DNA of 64,000 bases from Tretioscincus oriximinensis (taxonomy: Eukaryota > Chordata > Lepidosauria > Squamata > Gymnophthalmidae): assembly GCA_022410635.1 (NCBI GenBank), contig JAJVDF010000029.1, positions 1,509,288 to 1,573,287 of the forward strand, given 5' to 3'. The position numbers and the translations under genes are program-made. Each line of letters starts with the position of its first letter. Position 1 is the first letter of the stretch. This document shows positions 23,138 to 34,248 of the stretch, piece by piece. The notes below the pieces were generated by a model. The model was not told where the DNA came from. It was given only the letters and a program-made list of their open reading frames with translations, and did not search any database.

Positions 23138-23908
23138 CAGTGTGGTCCAACCTTTTTGGATGCGAGGGCTTATCAAACATCACTGCAGAAGTGTGAAGAC
23201 CAGAGTGACATCACTTCCAGTCCCGCCCTGGAAGTAACATCATTTCTGGGGTGGGACAGGAAGTGATGTTACTCTGGATGCCATTCCTGGAAGCAGATTC
23301 CAGAAGTGTCATCGTCGAAGTGGCATCATTGAAAGGAACAGGGGGAAGGCGGCTACATCTGCAAGCCACTTCTCCCCTGCCCCTTTTGTCTATCACGCCA
23401 GAGGGTGTGACGGACATAAGGACCATGTAGCTGCAGACACAGCCGCCTCCCTCCTGCTCCTTGTGTCTGTCACACCGGCGGGTGTGACGGACATAAAGAG
23501 CAAGTTGCTGCAAGCATCATGTGGAACGGGCAAGGCAGCTGCCTTGCCGCTTCCACATTGACTAGCGCCGGCTGCTGAGCGCTCTGCAGGGTGTCCCCTG
23601 ACAGANCGCATACTGTTAATTTGGCAATTACCACCTTCAGTACTGACTCCTGTTCTGCATGGGAGTTGTCATGTTAAGGGAACTCTGCCTTCGGTTAGCA
23701 CCATGTTGGGGGAACNGAGGGCAGAGTTCTCCTAACATGGCGACTCCTATGCAGAACAGGAGCCAGTACTGAAGGTGTGAATCGCCAATTAANAGTATGT
23801 GCGCTGTCAGGGAACCCCCTGCGGAGTGCTCATCAGCCGCCTGGCCCCTTTGCGAGCCACAAAAATGGCTTGGTGGGCCACATGTAGCCTGCGAGCTGGA
23901 CGACGCTG
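23138..23908. mobile_element. Multi-hairpin hAT non-autonomous element
   Basis: Left end CAGTGTGGTCCA and right end (reversed) CAGCGTCGTCCA match at ten of twelve positions. The flanking octamers are CTCTAGNG (23130-23137) and CTCTAGGG (23909-23916), a clean 8-base hAT duplication. Inside are a small hairpin (23200-23218 with 23259-23277), two direct copies of GGTGTGACGGACATA (23404-23418, 23481-23495), and a large hairpin with arms of over 100 bases (about 23577-23689 and 23719-23829). GC content is far above the intron average. No transposase. Confidence 0.85.
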
Positions 23909-26900
23909 CTCTAGGGCATCTCTGCATCTTCATTTAAATAATCAAATGTGTCACACTGAAGATTTAAGAATAATTAATGAAGTGTGTAGGTTAACATAAA
24001 ATGTAACAATCAAAAGTTGTTAATATTTGTTCTAAAAAGTGTTAATATTCTGTTTTCCACTTTTTCCTCCCTCTCTAGAACTTCCTGTTGGAAGGGAGAA
24101 AATAGGAAAAATGTGCAAGGATAAAACTACAAATATATAAAAGATGAGATTTTAAAAATTCTGTACACCTTCCTAACTTTGAACCTAAAATTCATGAATA
24201 AACAACCTGTGAGTTTTGAGATACCATTATATCATTGGTGGCTGGCCACTGTGTTTGTGGGGTTTGGTGAACACTCAGAGATTAAAATCTATGATAAAAT
24301 TTCCTTTCATAGAGGAGCTGCCAACAAATCAAAAAGCTCNAGGTAGCTTTTTTAATTGGCAAAAGGGGTTGTCAATCCCTAAACCAATGGGAGGGCTGCC
24401 TACGAGGGGCTACAGTCTCTCTCACAGTCTCTGTAGAGGTGCCATTTTGTGTTGACATTCAATTTGCAGACTGAGAGAGAGACCAGTAAGTGCCTGAATG
24501 TGTCTCCTTCCAGCCACTTTCCTAACTTTGCCGAGGCTGGAGAAACCTGCACCCCACCCCCCCCAGCCCCAAACTGCACCAGCCACCGCGGTATTATATT
24601 GGTAAGGGATATAATTCTAATGGCCACATTCACTAGATGTACAGAAGATACTGTCAAAAAGGTCTGGAGGGTATTGCTGAAGGCTTATGTGATATATTTC
24701 GAAAGAGAGATAGAGGAATAAAACAAGTGCATAGAATAAACGAAAAATAAAACTTCAGGGGAACATTCTATATATCAAGCAAGTTTAACTCAACCATTAT
24801 GATCCGAAACTGAAATATGAATTTTGAATATGAATGCAGTTTGGAATAAAATAAAGGAAAGACACAATCTAATGACTGCTGTTATGACTGCTTAGAGATG
24901 CTGCATTCTAGACTGCCTAATTCAGGTAGACTAATTTCTATTGTGAAAACTGCTAATTATACAAATCAAGTCCTAGTTTGGAAAGTTCAGAAACCAATGC
25001 AGGTTTGATCTCTAAGCCACAGACACAATCAAGATACTGCTCAGATTTACATTTTATCTGAAATAAATACAACATTTTAAAGATTACGGAAATGTAACAT
25101 GGCTATCTTTGTTTTTTCTTCACTANTTCTTATGGTGTGCTTCTGCCTCAAGAAAGTTTTAATTTAAAAAAGATTAAAATGAGTCAGAAATCATCTCTGG
25201 GAAACAGCTGGAGAGGCAATATTGTTTTTATTCTAGTTGTGATATACCACAGTTCCTTTACATACAGCTGNCACTTTTTGAACATATCTTTGTTTAACAT
25301 TAATTGGTAACAAGCAACTTTCTTTGCTTAACATTTTATTTACAGCGTGGTTGTGATTTTATACTGTTTCTGAAATATCACTTCACTTTTTGCCACGTTT
25401 GGTTAAATATGTAAAAGCAAAACTGTATAACAAATTTTGGAAAGATATGACATGGTTTTGCTTATATGATAAAACAATTTGATAAAATATGACATGTGTT
25501 ATAGTGGCCATAATATGAACTAAAGGAGAACAGCATGCATAACATGGTTGTCAGAATGGATTTTTGTTCTACAAAGTAGCTTTACAGAATAGCTTTGTTT
25601 TGAGGTTGACTGAAAAAAGGTGAATTTATATGTTGAAATATAATCCCTAATGCCCCGACCTCCTTTCTGAAGCCCAAAAGACTTTGTTGGTTGTCAGAGG
25701 CTCATATCTGCAGTGCCACTTATAGCTAGATTTCAGCCCTCATAGTCCCCTTAGATTTCAGTTTTCAATAAGTGACAATTATTCGAAGAACATGCAAAAA
25801 CCATCTGCTATTCAACTCACAGAACAGTTTTTTACACTACACGTTGATCTGAGGGAACTAAACCATAGCATCATTTAACAGATAGCCAGACTTCACAAAG
25901 GCAGCATACTTGCTTCATTTGAATTGTGGTGAAAGTGTCTATCCTGCCTTGTATCGGAAGGTCAGGGCAAATAGGTATGTTTTCAGGAACAACAACTAGT
26001 TTATTAATCACACTTGGCAAACAATGAAATCAGTTCTGACATAATCAAGACCCTTCTGGCTGCTGTGTTGCAGGTTAACCTAACAAAGAAGACTAAAGCA
26101 AATACTTTAGTCACTGCTTCGTATAGCTAAACACTATTTGTTTAATAGTCTACTTTTTAATAGTCTACTGAGAAAAAGAGGCATGGAGAGGCATCTGGGA
26201 AACTCTCGGCTATTTCTGTCCAGTCAGTCAGGCTTTCTTAAATTTTTATTCTGAAATAAGGCTGTCACACTGATTCCCAAAAGCAGTATTAGTCATGCAG
26301 GTTACAAATCTTCAAGGNATTATATTATATAAATTACCTCTGAAACTAATGTGGTTCTGTCAGTAGTATACCGACATATGAAAGCAGTGTGTATAGCCAC
26401 ATTGAAAATAACTACATCTTCTTTATGTAATTTAAGATGCTTCAAAGGCAATTCGTAAAATTGAATTATTCCTTGCTTTCTTCCCATAACAGATCACCAT
26501 ACTCGACCCTTTTTATTCTGAAAGGACCATTTACCCACAATACCTCAGGGCACAAATCCCATAGACATCTGAATTTACTCAAAGCTGTTCTTCACACAGG
26601 AATGGACTGAGAAATCTTTGTAATAACTTACTGATTGGACATACATTTATTTATTTTGACTGGACACCTTTTATATAAAGTTGTTGCATTTGATGGTGTA
26701 AAAACTTAAAGACACTTTACATAAGGACATGAACTGACTGATATATCTTTACCTAGATGCGCATAAAACATTTTATAAAATAGTTGTTGAGAAGATTTGA
26801 GAATCTTTACTTTTTAAAAGTTTGTCCCTTAAAAATTTATCAGTTTACACTTATACGAATTTACTACACAGGTTCAACATCAATAAAACCCCAACAACAA

Positions 26901-26990
26901 GGCCAACATTCTTCTAGAAAAACAGAAGAGGGGGGATATTTCTTTTTTTAGAATACGTTGCAAATATAAATAATAAACACAAGTCCTTAC

Positions 26991-27161
26991 CACAGCGACA
27001 TGATCCCAATTCCTGCTGTACCAGCTCCAATTTTGTTTGGCACTGGAAGCATCTGCGCCTGCTCTTCTGTTTGGAACGATTGATTTCTTCAGGTCTGTCA
27101 TTACTGTCCTCCAGCAATCGCGGCCGTTTTTCAGGAGAAGCTTCACTCTCTGACTGTGAAT
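26991..27161 (-). CDS. ZFAND3: ZFAND3 exon 5: linker and first half of AN1 zinc finger
   Basis: On the minus strand the acceptor GAAAAAACAG (27162-27171) is followed by 171 coding bases and the donor GTAAGG. It starts by completing an Asp codon (G|AT) and encodes SQSESEASPEKRPRLLEDSN, then a basic run RSKQKSRRR, then CFQCQTKLELVQQELGSCRC. The four cysteines are the first four AN1 ligands. The pattern C-x2-C-x13-C-x-C fits ZFAND3, with the remaining ligands in exon 6. KRPR and the SKQKSRRR run are plausible nuclear-import signals. Exon length is a multiple of three and both borders are phase 1. The acidic stretch after KRPRLLE differs from mammals more than the finger does, as expected for a linker. 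Confidence 0.97.
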
Positions 27162-27732
27162 CTGTTTTTTCAGAATAAGCATTTGGAGCACAGTTAATTT
27201 TATTTCAATGAGGCATCTATTCCATGTATGGAATGAACCATGTACATATTATACTGTATATTGTGACTTTTTAAAACAGTATTTTTTTTCTTCATCTTAA
27301 TAGTCAAAGCAGGCATTAAAGGAAATTATTCAGCTTTATGATGTCAAATTTTCCTCTTTTGATTCATGCAAACAAATGCAAATTAACCAGCTACTGTTTT
27401 TGTAAATTTACCTCTGACATGGTGTTGAATCATAAAAAAACAGTCACCCAAACTATCTTATTTAAACTCTTCTACACTGCTCAAACAAATAAAGGGAACA
27501 CTCAAATAACACATCCTAGATCTGAATGAATTAAATATCCTCATTGAATACTTTGCTCTGTACAAAGTGGAATGTGCTGACAACAAAAGCACACAAAAAT
27601 CATCAATGGAAATCAAATTCATTAANCAATGGAGGCCTGGATTTGGAGTCATACACAAAAATAAAGTGGAAAAACACACTACAGGCTGATCCAACCTTGA
27701 TGTAATGTCCTTCAAACAAGTCAAAATGAGGC

Positions 27733-28716
27733 TCAGTATTGTGTGTGGCCTCCACGTGCCTGTATGACCTCCCTANAAAGCCTGGGCATGCTCCTGATGA
27801 TGTTGTGGATGGTCTCCTGAGGGATCTCCTCCCAGACCTGGATTAAAGCATCTGCCAACTCCTGGACTGTCTGTGGTGCAACGTGACGTTTGTGGATGGA
27901 GCGACACATGATGTCCCAGAAGTGCTCAATCGGATTCAGGTCTGGGGAACAGGCGGGAAAGTCCATAGCTTCAATGCCTTCATCTTGCAGGAACTGCTGA
28001 CACACTCCAGCCACAGGAGGTTTGGCATTGTCCTGCATTAGGAGGAACCCAGGGCCAATCGCACCAGCATATGGTCTCACAAGGGGTCTAAGGAGCTCAT
28101 CTTGGTACCTAATGGAAGTCAGGCTATCACTGGCGAGCATATGGAGGGTTGTGCGGCCCTCCAAAGAAATGCCACTCCACACGATTACTGACCCACTGCC
28201 AAACTGGTCTTGCTGAAGGATTTTGCAGGCAGCAGATCACTCTTTCTGGAGTCGACAGACTCTGTCAGATCTGTCACATGTGCTCAATGTGAACCTGCTT
28301 TCATCTATGAAGNGCACAGGGTACCAGTGAAGTTGCCAATCCTGGTGTACTGTGGCAAATGCACAGTGTTGAGCTGTGAGCACAACCCCCATCTGTGGAC
28401 GTCGAGCCTTTATACCTGTTTGTGCAGACACATGGACTTTTGCGGCCTGCTGGAGGTCATTTTGCAGGGCTCTGGCAGTGCTCCTATTCCTCCTTGCACA
28501 AAGGTGGAGGTAGCGGTCAGGCTGCTGGGTTGTTGCCCTCCTACATCCCCCTCCATATCTCCTGGTGTATTGGCCTGTCTCCTGGTAGTGCCTCCAGCCT
28601 CTGGGCACTACGCTGACAGACACAGCAAACCTTCTTGCCACAGCTCACATTGATATGCAATCCTGGACAAGTTGCACTACCTGAGCCATCTGTGTGGGTT
28701 GCAGAGTCCGTCTCAT
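27733..28716 (-). pseudogene. Tc1 transposase, broken by two stop codons
   Basis: One frame of 328 codons runs from ATG at 28716 to the stop at 27733-27735, the usual length for Tc1 transposases. The N-terminal part is a helix-turn-helix DNA-binding domain ([11 protein letters not shown] region). The DDE catalytic core keeps all three acidic residues: Asp in FIDESRF, Asp in MQDNAKP, and Glu in SPDLNPIEHFWD. Two in-frame TGA codons interrupt it, codon 24 (28645-28647) and codon 160 (28237-28239). Each sits where the family has Arg, consistent with CGA changing to TGA by CpG decay. No frameshift is seen. One N affects the C-terminal part. The product would cut and paste the element at TA sites. 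Confidence 0.92.
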
Positions 28717-28835
28717 GCTACCACGAGTGTGAAAGAACAACCAACATTCAAAAGACACCAAACCATCAGCCAGAAAGCATTGGTACTGAGATGTGGTCTG
28801 CAGTCCCCAACTGCAGAATCACTCCTTTATTGAAT

Positions 28836-29038
28836 TTCAGAGAAATAGCTGTGTTAGTATAGTAGAAAGTNCAGCAAAGGAGCTACCAGCACTTTGGAGA
28901 TTAACTTGGGAAAAGTGGGTGGCATAAGCTTTCGTGGACACATCTACTTCTTCAGCTGCAGCTGAAGAAGTAGACGTGTCTACGAAAGCTTATGCCACCC
29001 ACTTTTCTTGTTAGTCTCAAAGTGCTGCTAGCTCCTTT
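28836..29038. mobile_element. Palindromic element inserted into the Tc1 transposon
   Basis: The 203-base insertion is flanked by the 11-base duplication CTTTATTGAAT (28825-28835 and 29039-29049). Its arms pair: 28876-28958 with 28959-29038, meeting at CTTCTTCAGCTGCAGCTG, with a 40-base unpaired lead AGAAATAGCTGTGTTAGTAT. The arm sequence (GGCATAAGCTTTCGT, TTAGTCTCAAAGTGCTGCTA) belongs to a repeat family common in reptiles; a relic of it lies near 39095. Confidence 0.85.
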
Positions 29039-29774
29039 CTTTATTGAATGTGCCTTGATAATTGTCAATAATTTCCACCTGTTGTCTATTCCATTTGCAC
29101 AACAGCATGTCAAATTGATTGTCAGTGTTGCTTCCGAAGTGGACAGTTTGATTTCACAGAACTTTGATTTACTTGGAGTTATATTCTGTTGTTTAAGTGT
29201 TCCCTTTATTTGTCTGAGCAGTGTATATATCTTCATATTACATCCTACCTCTTCCGTATGTCTCATACACATTGATGCTATGACTGAAAGGAAAAAACCA
29301 GTTGAATGAAAAATTCAGTTTGTTTTCTGATACAGTTATTTTTTTTCAGGGGCACCTTTTATTATATATAATGCCCTCTTCCCCTAAAAACATGAAATCA
29401 CTATATTGTGTTTCTGCAATAATTAGCAATATAAATGTAATTTANTGTATATGGGTAAGCACAAACCTGCATATTCATATGGCTCTCTCTTTAAAACCAC
29501 CCCAAATACATGTATATTTTAANAAATTTATTCGCAGCTTTAAATCTGAGTAAATGTTCTAAAGGGAAATTGGGCCAAGCAAATAAATTTCTTTGAAGAT
29601 CTAAATTGTTTAATGACCTGGGTTAACCAATTAAGAGNAACAAACTAAAAAAAAATCATATTTTCTTCTTTCTTTCAGATTTTGCCCTCCTTATATGCTG
29701 TGTACACTTAAAGAGGAGCAACAGTCTTTACATATTGCTAAGGAGAATTTTTTGTCCTTGAAGAAATGTGCTCA

Positions 29775-31190
29775 CCAGCAGTGAATCCGGCGGTGCATCC
29801 AGTTGCTCGGGGAGGCGAGAGGTGACACTCTAGGAGTCATGTTCTCGTCTTGCTGCTCCTGGAAGGGAGCGACAAGAAGGACGCGACTTCCTGTGCACTG
29901 TGGGAGGGGCAATGAAGCTTTAAAAGGGCTTGTCGCACCTCCCACTACTTCTTTATCTGCAATGCCCTTGTGGAGAAGGATGTCTCCACCACGCTCGCTG
30001 CTCATGCTGCCGCTGCCATTTTAGGCATGGCCACATGGCAATTCTGACAAAGAGCCACTGGCTGCCTTGTGGAAGAAGGGGAATTGGAAGCAAACAAAAT
30101 TAATAGCGAGGTATGCCAGCAGGAGAAAGGGAATGCAAGGGTGGACTTTAAAAGCCCAACCTTGCAAAAGGGACCCAGAACTGGAGGGAATGGGGAATTG
30201 GAAGCTCTCTGCAAGAGCCAGAGGAAAGGGGGAAGTGAAAGCCCCCCAGTCGATAACGGGAGGATCATTAATTGCCTGCTGCAGCTGGGGATCATGCCCC
30301 CCTCTCCTTGGTAATTTTTCAAGCAGCCTAGCTGCCTTAGTCCCTCTTGGGTAAAGGGGATTACAGCAGTGATGAGGTTTTAAAAGGGCTGGATGCCTTT
30401 CCCACCCGCACTTTGTTTACAATGCGTTTGTCCCTCCCTATCCCTTCCCTTTCTCTCTCGTCATGGCGGGAGGGGTGGGCAGCAAAGACGCATCTTGGCG
30501 GGCCAGGGATAATCATAAACCTGGAGTCAGATATCCCCATGAATACCACAGAGTTTAGGGGGGTCTCCTAAGGGGTTCCAAAGTGGCATGTCTACCTTTG
30601 GGGATGGGTAGGTGGAATGCAATTTTGGAGCCAAGGAGGCGAGCTGTGCACAGGAATGGTCCTTGAGAGCCTTTCCCAGCCCCCTTGACCCTCATAAACT
30701 GGGTGGGCTGATTGGTTTCTGCTGGATGGCTTGGGTTGGGTAAACCGCCATTGGCTGGCACACCAGGAGAATGGGCAACCATGGGCCCACGTCACAGGGG
30801 AATGGGCAGTAGGTAGACACAGGAAGGCCCGAGTTTGGTAGATGGTATCGTGCTGCCTTGCCACTGGGAGCAGGCAGCCCTAGGGGGACACGTCATGGGA
30901 TATAGCCTGCCTGATCCTTGTCAGGCCAGATGNCTGATCTAATTGGCAGCCAAGAGTGTGGTGTGTGCCACACTCCTATTTAAGCCATGGCCTACATTTC
31001 TCCACCTTTGGGTTATTCCCACTGTTGTTATTAGTTATCTGAAGCACTTGTTCACTTTGCATTAGCTCATTTGGGTTGTGTTGCTGTTACGGGTTTGCNT
31101 ATAAGGTTTTATTGGTTGCTAATGATTTAATAAAGGTTTGTTAAACTTTGAAAATAGTGTCATTGTCCCTCTCTTAGCCATCCCCAGCAA
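29775..31190 (+). mobile_element. Unclassified GC-rich element with an LTR-like 3' part
   Basis: About 1.4 kb is clearly GC-richer than the intron. Related blocks recur inside it: TTTAAAAGGGCTTG (29919-29932) and TTTTAAAAGGGCTGG (30378-30392), each followed by a diverged copy of about 60 bases. A purine run (TTTAGGGGGG) at 30554-30563 could be a polypurine tract. After it come TATTTAAG (30977-30984) and AATAAA (31129-31134), 150 bases apart, the spacing seen in an LTR. No coding match was recognised. It could be a decayed LTR retrotransposon or a repeat-derived segment; borders are approximate. Confidence 0.4.
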
Positions 31191-31559
31191 CAGGGTTAAA
31201 TGATATTTGATCTTTAAAATGCCATAATGAATGAGTAAATGAGTAAACATTTTCAAATCTAATTATTTAGTTATAATTCCCCCTTAAATATGGGAAGTAT
31301 GGGCTACAATATAAGATATTGAAATACATTCATTGTGTGGCATAGGTAAAAAAAAAACCCAGAAAATTGCAGCATGTTGCAGCTTCTCCTTTAGTCTCTA
31401 ATACAGGATAGTATTGAAGCCTGCCATTTTGGGGGGTTAGAAAGCAGGGATTACTGGCAACTTCTCAAGATAAATAGCAGATGTTCTTATCATGTGCTTC
31501 AAGTAAGGGATTAGAATGTCCACCTGGAATGTCAAACATAAAGCTAGAGGTGTATGTAA

Positions 31560-31640
31560 ACGTTATTTGTTTACTATTTATTTTCATTTCTATACCACCC
31601 TATGCCCTGGGCAGTTCACAATTAAAAACAGAACTAACCT
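31560..31640 (-). mobile_element. L2-like 3' tail, antisense
   Basis: TTTCATTTCTATACCACCC followed by CCTGGGCAGTTCACAATT is the reverse of the common lizard L2-type 3' end. Only the tail remains. Confidence 0.5.
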
Positions 31641-34182
31641 ATTTAAAAACCACAGTACCAGAAAGTAAGGAAGGGAAAGTTTGTGGGCATATGTGACTAC
31701 TCAAATGGTTCTTTACTACTGCTTCTGAAAGTTGTATTTTATCTCGCTGTTCATCTAAAACATTAAAATTAATGTTAAGTCACTGATTTGTGATGCTTTA
31801 ATTGCTAATCGAACAGAATGAGGGAAAATGTTTACACCAATACAACATATAATGGTAAAGTATAGATGGGACTCACACATGGATGAACGATTTTTTTGAA
31901 AATGGAATTCATATTAAACAAAAGTTACAATGACCTATTACATCATTGATTGCTACAAAATAAATGAAAATACAATACAGAAACACAATTTTTCCCCAGT
32001 GTGGTTATTTCTAAGAAAGCAGCTTCTGTTAATTTAAATAATATACTGGTTTGTAAATTCAAACTAATCTAAGGAGAAACCGATTAAAAGATACAGTCTT
32101 GAGAAGAAAGGCATGCTGTTTTCAGAGGAGTAATGGTTCTCTATGCTTATATTCATGTCTTCATTCTTTAACCATCTAACTGATAATTTTAGAATAAACT
32201 GTTTCAAGACTGTCAGTGTTGAATTATGCTCTCTTAAGCTCCTAAGAGCAAAGTTTGTAGATGTACATGTACAACTTCACTAAGATACGTTGTGGCATTT
32301 CTCCTGATGTTTGAGAGAGTTGTTCTCTTTGACAGAGATAAGCATATGGGAGATGTAAAAGTGAGTATGTAAATAGAAAGACTGAGAGAAAAGGAATAGC
32401 AACTGTCAGCAGAGAGCAAAGCTCCTCAATCTTGACTTGCTTCCCAAGAAAAGAGCTTAATCTCTGGCTTGATAGTATTTGGGGTATTCCATCATTTAAA
32501 TATGATGTATTTGAGGTATTCCATCATTTAAATATTTAGAACTATTTAAATACTGTTATTTAAATATATATATATATGTATATATGTCAATCGCAGCCTG
32601 AGAATGACATTTACCGTCCCAACTGCTTGCAGGTTACGAATGTTGACAACTAATGAATCATTTAATATCTTTGCTATGACTACTTGGGCATTTAAAAAGG
32701 ACTTAAGCCCTTTTAAGCCAAAGGAGGAACAAGAAAATATTAAAAAGGGCAAGAACTTACAAGCAAGTCAATATTAATAATGTAATTTACTGAGAATAAA
32801 AAATAGTGGCTCACAAAATCATTCTCCTTGCATCTCAAAAACTGTTGTATTGCTAAGTCCAAGGGTACTTTTTNAAAAAATAAAACAAGTATATTAAATA
32901 GGAATTCTAGTTTATGCCAGGGAAATATAGTCATATTTAAGATGGATTTCATTGTGCTGTTCCATGTGCATGCATGTGCATATGGGAATTTTCCTGTCTT
33001 TTATATTCACATTTCTGTCATGTGTAATGTACCCACCAAGGTAAAAAACTCATTATCATGAATTACCGCTATTGCTCTACAATGACAAAAAGTCTATGCT
33101 AACAATATGAAAAAAAATGTTAGTGGCGCTTTTATTGTAAAAACAATTTTGAGAGACTTCTGTTTTCTCAGTTGACCTTTCAGGTGCTCTTTAAAGACTG
33201 CTTTAATATTTGGCAGAAACTGTTGTTACAGATCCAGCTATCTCTTGGCTTTCTCACTGAAAGGCATTTGATGATAGAACACAGACATAGGTACCTTGTA
33301 TATCTTTGGTCCTAGCCAAGACAGTTCCTGTTAAATGACATTTTTTACTCTGCTCAGTTCAAAGTTTTACTAATGGAGCGACATATCAGGCAGAGGTGTA
33401 AATAAAAGTTATGACCTAATAGGGGGGCACTGAAGTGGAACGTACAGGAGCTGAGGCATAGAAACCTTATTACGGCTCATCAGCAATTATAAACAGGATG
33501 AAGTATCTAGGACTTGCACAGGCACAGCAAAGGCTAATAGAGGCTGGGACATGATAATGTACCAGGAGAGCATGATAGATGTTGATGGAATTTTACCATC
33601 TCATTTTGCTGCCAATTTCTGATAACTGTTGTATTATCGCTTCAATATTTTCCTCTCTTTTGCTGGAGAGACAGATCAGTTTTTCTCCTAGCAAAATGTG
33701 GACAAATTGTGTATATACATTATTTTGAAAAAGTGGAATATACTTAAGAATGAAGTAATTTGTTGAAATGAATAAATGTTTCTCTTTTAGTTTTCTATTA
33801 TAAAAAGCAATCAATCTCTATACAAGAGTAATCCACTTACGCCACCAGACTTAACCAAGTGAACTTCAATTATTGATATCTGTGAATATCATAGTCTACA
33901 AACTTCTTGAAAAGTGGAGGGAGACGCAAATCAGTGTTTTGAATTTATTCTATGGAAAACACCATGTTTCTAGCATTAAAACATTTCTGTAAAATATGTA
34001 AAATGCTTCTGTACATTAAGTACTGTTCACATCTATTAGCAGTTAAAATAAGAGTTGTCTCCCAATGGCCATTACATTGGAAATCATTATTTTTCTTCTG
34101 AAGCCAATTTAAATTGAATCTGTCTTGTGCCTCCCCATTCACTAAACTCCCTAACAAACTGAAAAAAGAAATTGACATTTAC

Positions 34183-34248
34183 CTGAATTGCAAGATCTTT
34201 TGGTGGGTGTGGTTAGTGAGACATGAGCTGTGTCTGTGCATGGCCCAC
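34183..34248 (-). CDS. ZFAND3: ZFAND3 exon 4
   Basis: On the minus strand the acceptor CTTGTTTCTAG is followed by 66 coding bases and the donor GTAAATG. It completes a Cys codon (T|GT), encodes GPCTDTAHVSLTTPTKRSCN plus Ser, and leaves one base of the next Asp codon. This matches the small exon in the ZFAND3 linker; mammals have a nearly identical peptide here. The stretch is Ser/Thr-rich with TPTKR as a possible phosphorylation and basic patch. It has no known fold. Its length is a multiple of three and both borders are phase 1, so it could be skipped without changing frame. The neighbouring exons are 7.0 kb downstream and 10.0 kb upstream in transcription order. Confidence 0.96.

Larger units (their letters stand above)
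8220..26990 (-). other. ZFAND3: ZFAND3 intron 5
   Basis: An 18.8 kb intron bounded by a donor GTAAGG (26985-26990 on the minus strand) and the acceptor TTTAG next to 8219. It is phase 1: it splits a Gly codon (G|GT) inside the AN1 finger. Repeats inside are listed separately. The segments 9411-13098, 15600-16970, 18380-20100 and 23920-26990 are AT-rich and show no exon or element I can name; I see nothing else in them. Confidence 0.9.
27475..29223 (-). mobile_element. Near-complete Tc1-like DNA transposon
   Basis: The terminal inverted repeats start CACTGCTCAAACAAATAAAG at the left and, reversed, CACTGCTCAGACAAATAAAG at the right. TA target duplications flank both (27473-27474, 29224-29225). 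The element encodes a DD34E transposase on the minus strand (27733-28716). Its length of 1749 bases includes a later 203-base palindromic insertion plus an 11-base duplication (28836-29049). The ends are nearly identical over 30 bases, so it is a fairly recent arrival. Confidence 0.95.
27162..34182 (-). other. ZFAND3: ZFAND3 intron 4
   Basis: A 7.0 kb phase-1 intron (splits an Asp codon, G|AT). It is dominated by a Tc1 element that ends 313 bases from exon 5 and by a GC-rich LTR-like segment. 31200-34182 is AT-rich with no gene visible; it holds one antisense L2-like tail and a TA microsatellite at 32563-32587. Confidence 0.9.

Noticed and set aside
26880..27191. Longer minus-strand frames extending past both ends of ZFAND3 exon 5
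   Set aside because: They read through the canonical splice donor and acceptor into intron; the true exon is 26991-27161.
28210..28653. Plus-strand frame of 147 codons
   Set aside because: It is the antisense shadow of the Tc1 transposase on the minus strand.
33419..33431. A purine run ATAGGGGGGCAC, repeated near 63658, as a possible LTR polypurine tract
   Set aside because: No LTR-like ends, TATA or polyadenylation pair beside either site; probably chance.
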